Assembly (NCBI GenBank): GCA_013397455.1
Contig: VYZB01000120.1
Span: 1,074,748 to 1,138,747 of the forward strand
Length of the DNA: 64,000 nt
Reading direction: 5' to 3'
Origin: Crotophaga sulcirostris
Taxonomy: Eukaryota > Chordata > Aves > Cuculiformes > Crotophagidae
A program made the translations under genes and the position numbers. Below the pieces are notes generated by a model, which saw only the letters and a list, made by a program, of their open reading frames with translations, was not told where the DNA came from and did no database searches. Shown in pieces: positions 63,241 through 64,000 of the stretch; position 1 is the stretch's first letter, and each line of letters opens with the position of its first letter.

Positions 63241-64000
63241 TAACAGATCTCTGTCTGCGATGATCTGGCCAGCGGCGTTTTCTCATCCGCGCTATGGTTC
63301 AAAAACGGTTGCTACGATTTCAGCGGTTGCACCTACCCTTAATTTCAGCTCGACTGGCTGCATTTCAGCTGCTGACATCTAACTGATTGACGCGTACCTA
63401 AACAACCGAGTGGCTAGAAAAACAAACTGGCAGTGTGCGCCGGTGTTTCGCCACTGTGGATCCACTCGTGATAAAAGTGGCTGGCAACGTGACCGTGGGA
63501 AATTTAAGAGAAACGTCGGCACAGGTAAGGCCTAACGCTCAGAGCCGTCTTCTCTTCATGAAAGAGGCTTTGCCTTCTGCACTTTTACGAGGGAAGTTTG
63601 CAGAATTACCTATGTATGTATCTCAAAAGGCAGATCTCTATCTGCCTCTGAAGATGTGTGTGCTGCATGGAAACACAGAGGTGCTTCCTTTCCAAACCAG
63701 CTTACGGCACCTCCACTGGGAGAGCGCACTCGAGGATTGACCCCACACAACATTCGGGAACCGTTTTTTCCATCCCTGGAGAGCAGCTCCTGCCCACCTG
63801 CCATATTCCATGCAGGAGCACCCCAAACTTACTGCCTCGCAAAGGCAAATGGGTTGGGGTGGGGAGGGCGAACAGGGGAATCCCCTGGAGCCCCAAGCTC
63901 CAGGTGGACCGGTGGATGGAGCTCCTGGTGCACCCATGGATGGCGGAGCGAGGCAGAAGAAGGGTGGGGGAGGTCCCACCGCCCGGGGGAGCCAAAGGAA
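63241..64000. promoter_or_regulatory. CpG-dense region, probable edge of the RAP2A CpG island
   Basis: CpG dinucleotides become frequent at about 63260 (GGCGTTTT, TCCGCGCT, GACGCGTACC, GTGCGCCGG, AACGTCGG). I count roughly 23 in the 300 bases to 63540, whereas the preceding 20 kb shows very few. From 63830 the sequence also becomes G/C-rich (CACCGCCCGGGGG near 63979-63991). Such loss of CpG depletion marks unmethylated germline DNA. Because RAP2A is transcribed leftward and its exon 1 is missing, the promoter island probably lies just to the right. An internal promoter is also possible. Confidence 0.6.

Larger units (their letters stand above)
35212..64000 (-). other. RAP2A: RAP2A intron 1 (continues beyond the window)
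   Basis: Everything from the exon 2 acceptor to the right edge lies inside the only expected coding intron, because no frame in the window encodes the exon 1 protein (start, P-loop, switch I and II). The intron is therefore at least 28.8 kb. Most of it is AT-rich unique sequence. Recognisable contents are four minus-strand CR1 fragments (45168-45368, 45611-45762, 50001-50887, 53415-53625), a gap at 38000-38078, small TA microsatellites and a CpG-dense right end. Confidence 0.85.

Noticed and set aside
63638..63995. Proline/glycine-rich minus-strand frames as RAP2A exon 1
   Set aside because: They contain no Ras P-loop (GxxxxGKS/T) or switch sequence, so they cannot be the coding first exon.

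Overview
This is a window of vertebrate nuclear DNA, most likely from a bird. Large tracts carry no coding signal, and the only dispersed repeats I recognise are short, 5'-truncated CR1 LINE fragments. Several of these end in the 8-bp (ATTCTATG)n tail that is typical of birds and also found in crocodilians and turtles. I see no SINE, no LTR element and no tRNA or rRNA gene.

One gene is certain: RAP2A, a Ras-family small GTPase, on the minus strand. Its last coding exon (34974-35211) encodes residues 106-183, including the NKVD and SAK guanine-binding motifs and the prenylated C-terminus CNIQ. A clean 3' splice site lies just upstream of the exon in the direction of transcription. The 3' UTR probably runs down to about 31175, where AATAAA signals and a GU-rich stretch occur on the minus strand. 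From 35212 to the right edge the window is the gene's single large intron. Exon 1, with the P-loop and switch regions, is not in the window. The last ~750 bases (63241-64000) are CpG-dense, which suggests that the promoter and exon 1 lie a short way beyond the right edge.

Layout: 1-533 holds an 18/21-bp minisatellite that follows a splice-acceptor-like tract and precedes a poly(A) signal, a weak candidate for the end of another plus-strand gene. 534-31174 is intergenic, with five CR1 3' ends and several microsatellites. 31175-34973 is the RAP2A 3' UTR. 34974-35211 is RAP2A exon 2. 35212-64000 is RAP2A intron 1, with four CR1 fragments (the longest ~890 bp, at 50001-50887), one 79-base assembly gap and AT-rich unique sequence.

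Many open frames of 60-230 codons exist, but none except the RAP2A exon and the CR1 reverse-transcriptase remnants resembles a known protein. I treat the rest as chance frames. I did not find a convincing new biological system. The items most worth checking are the possible terminal exon at the left edge, the CpG-dense right edge with splice-donor-like sites on both strands, and the structure of the RAP2A 3' UTR.
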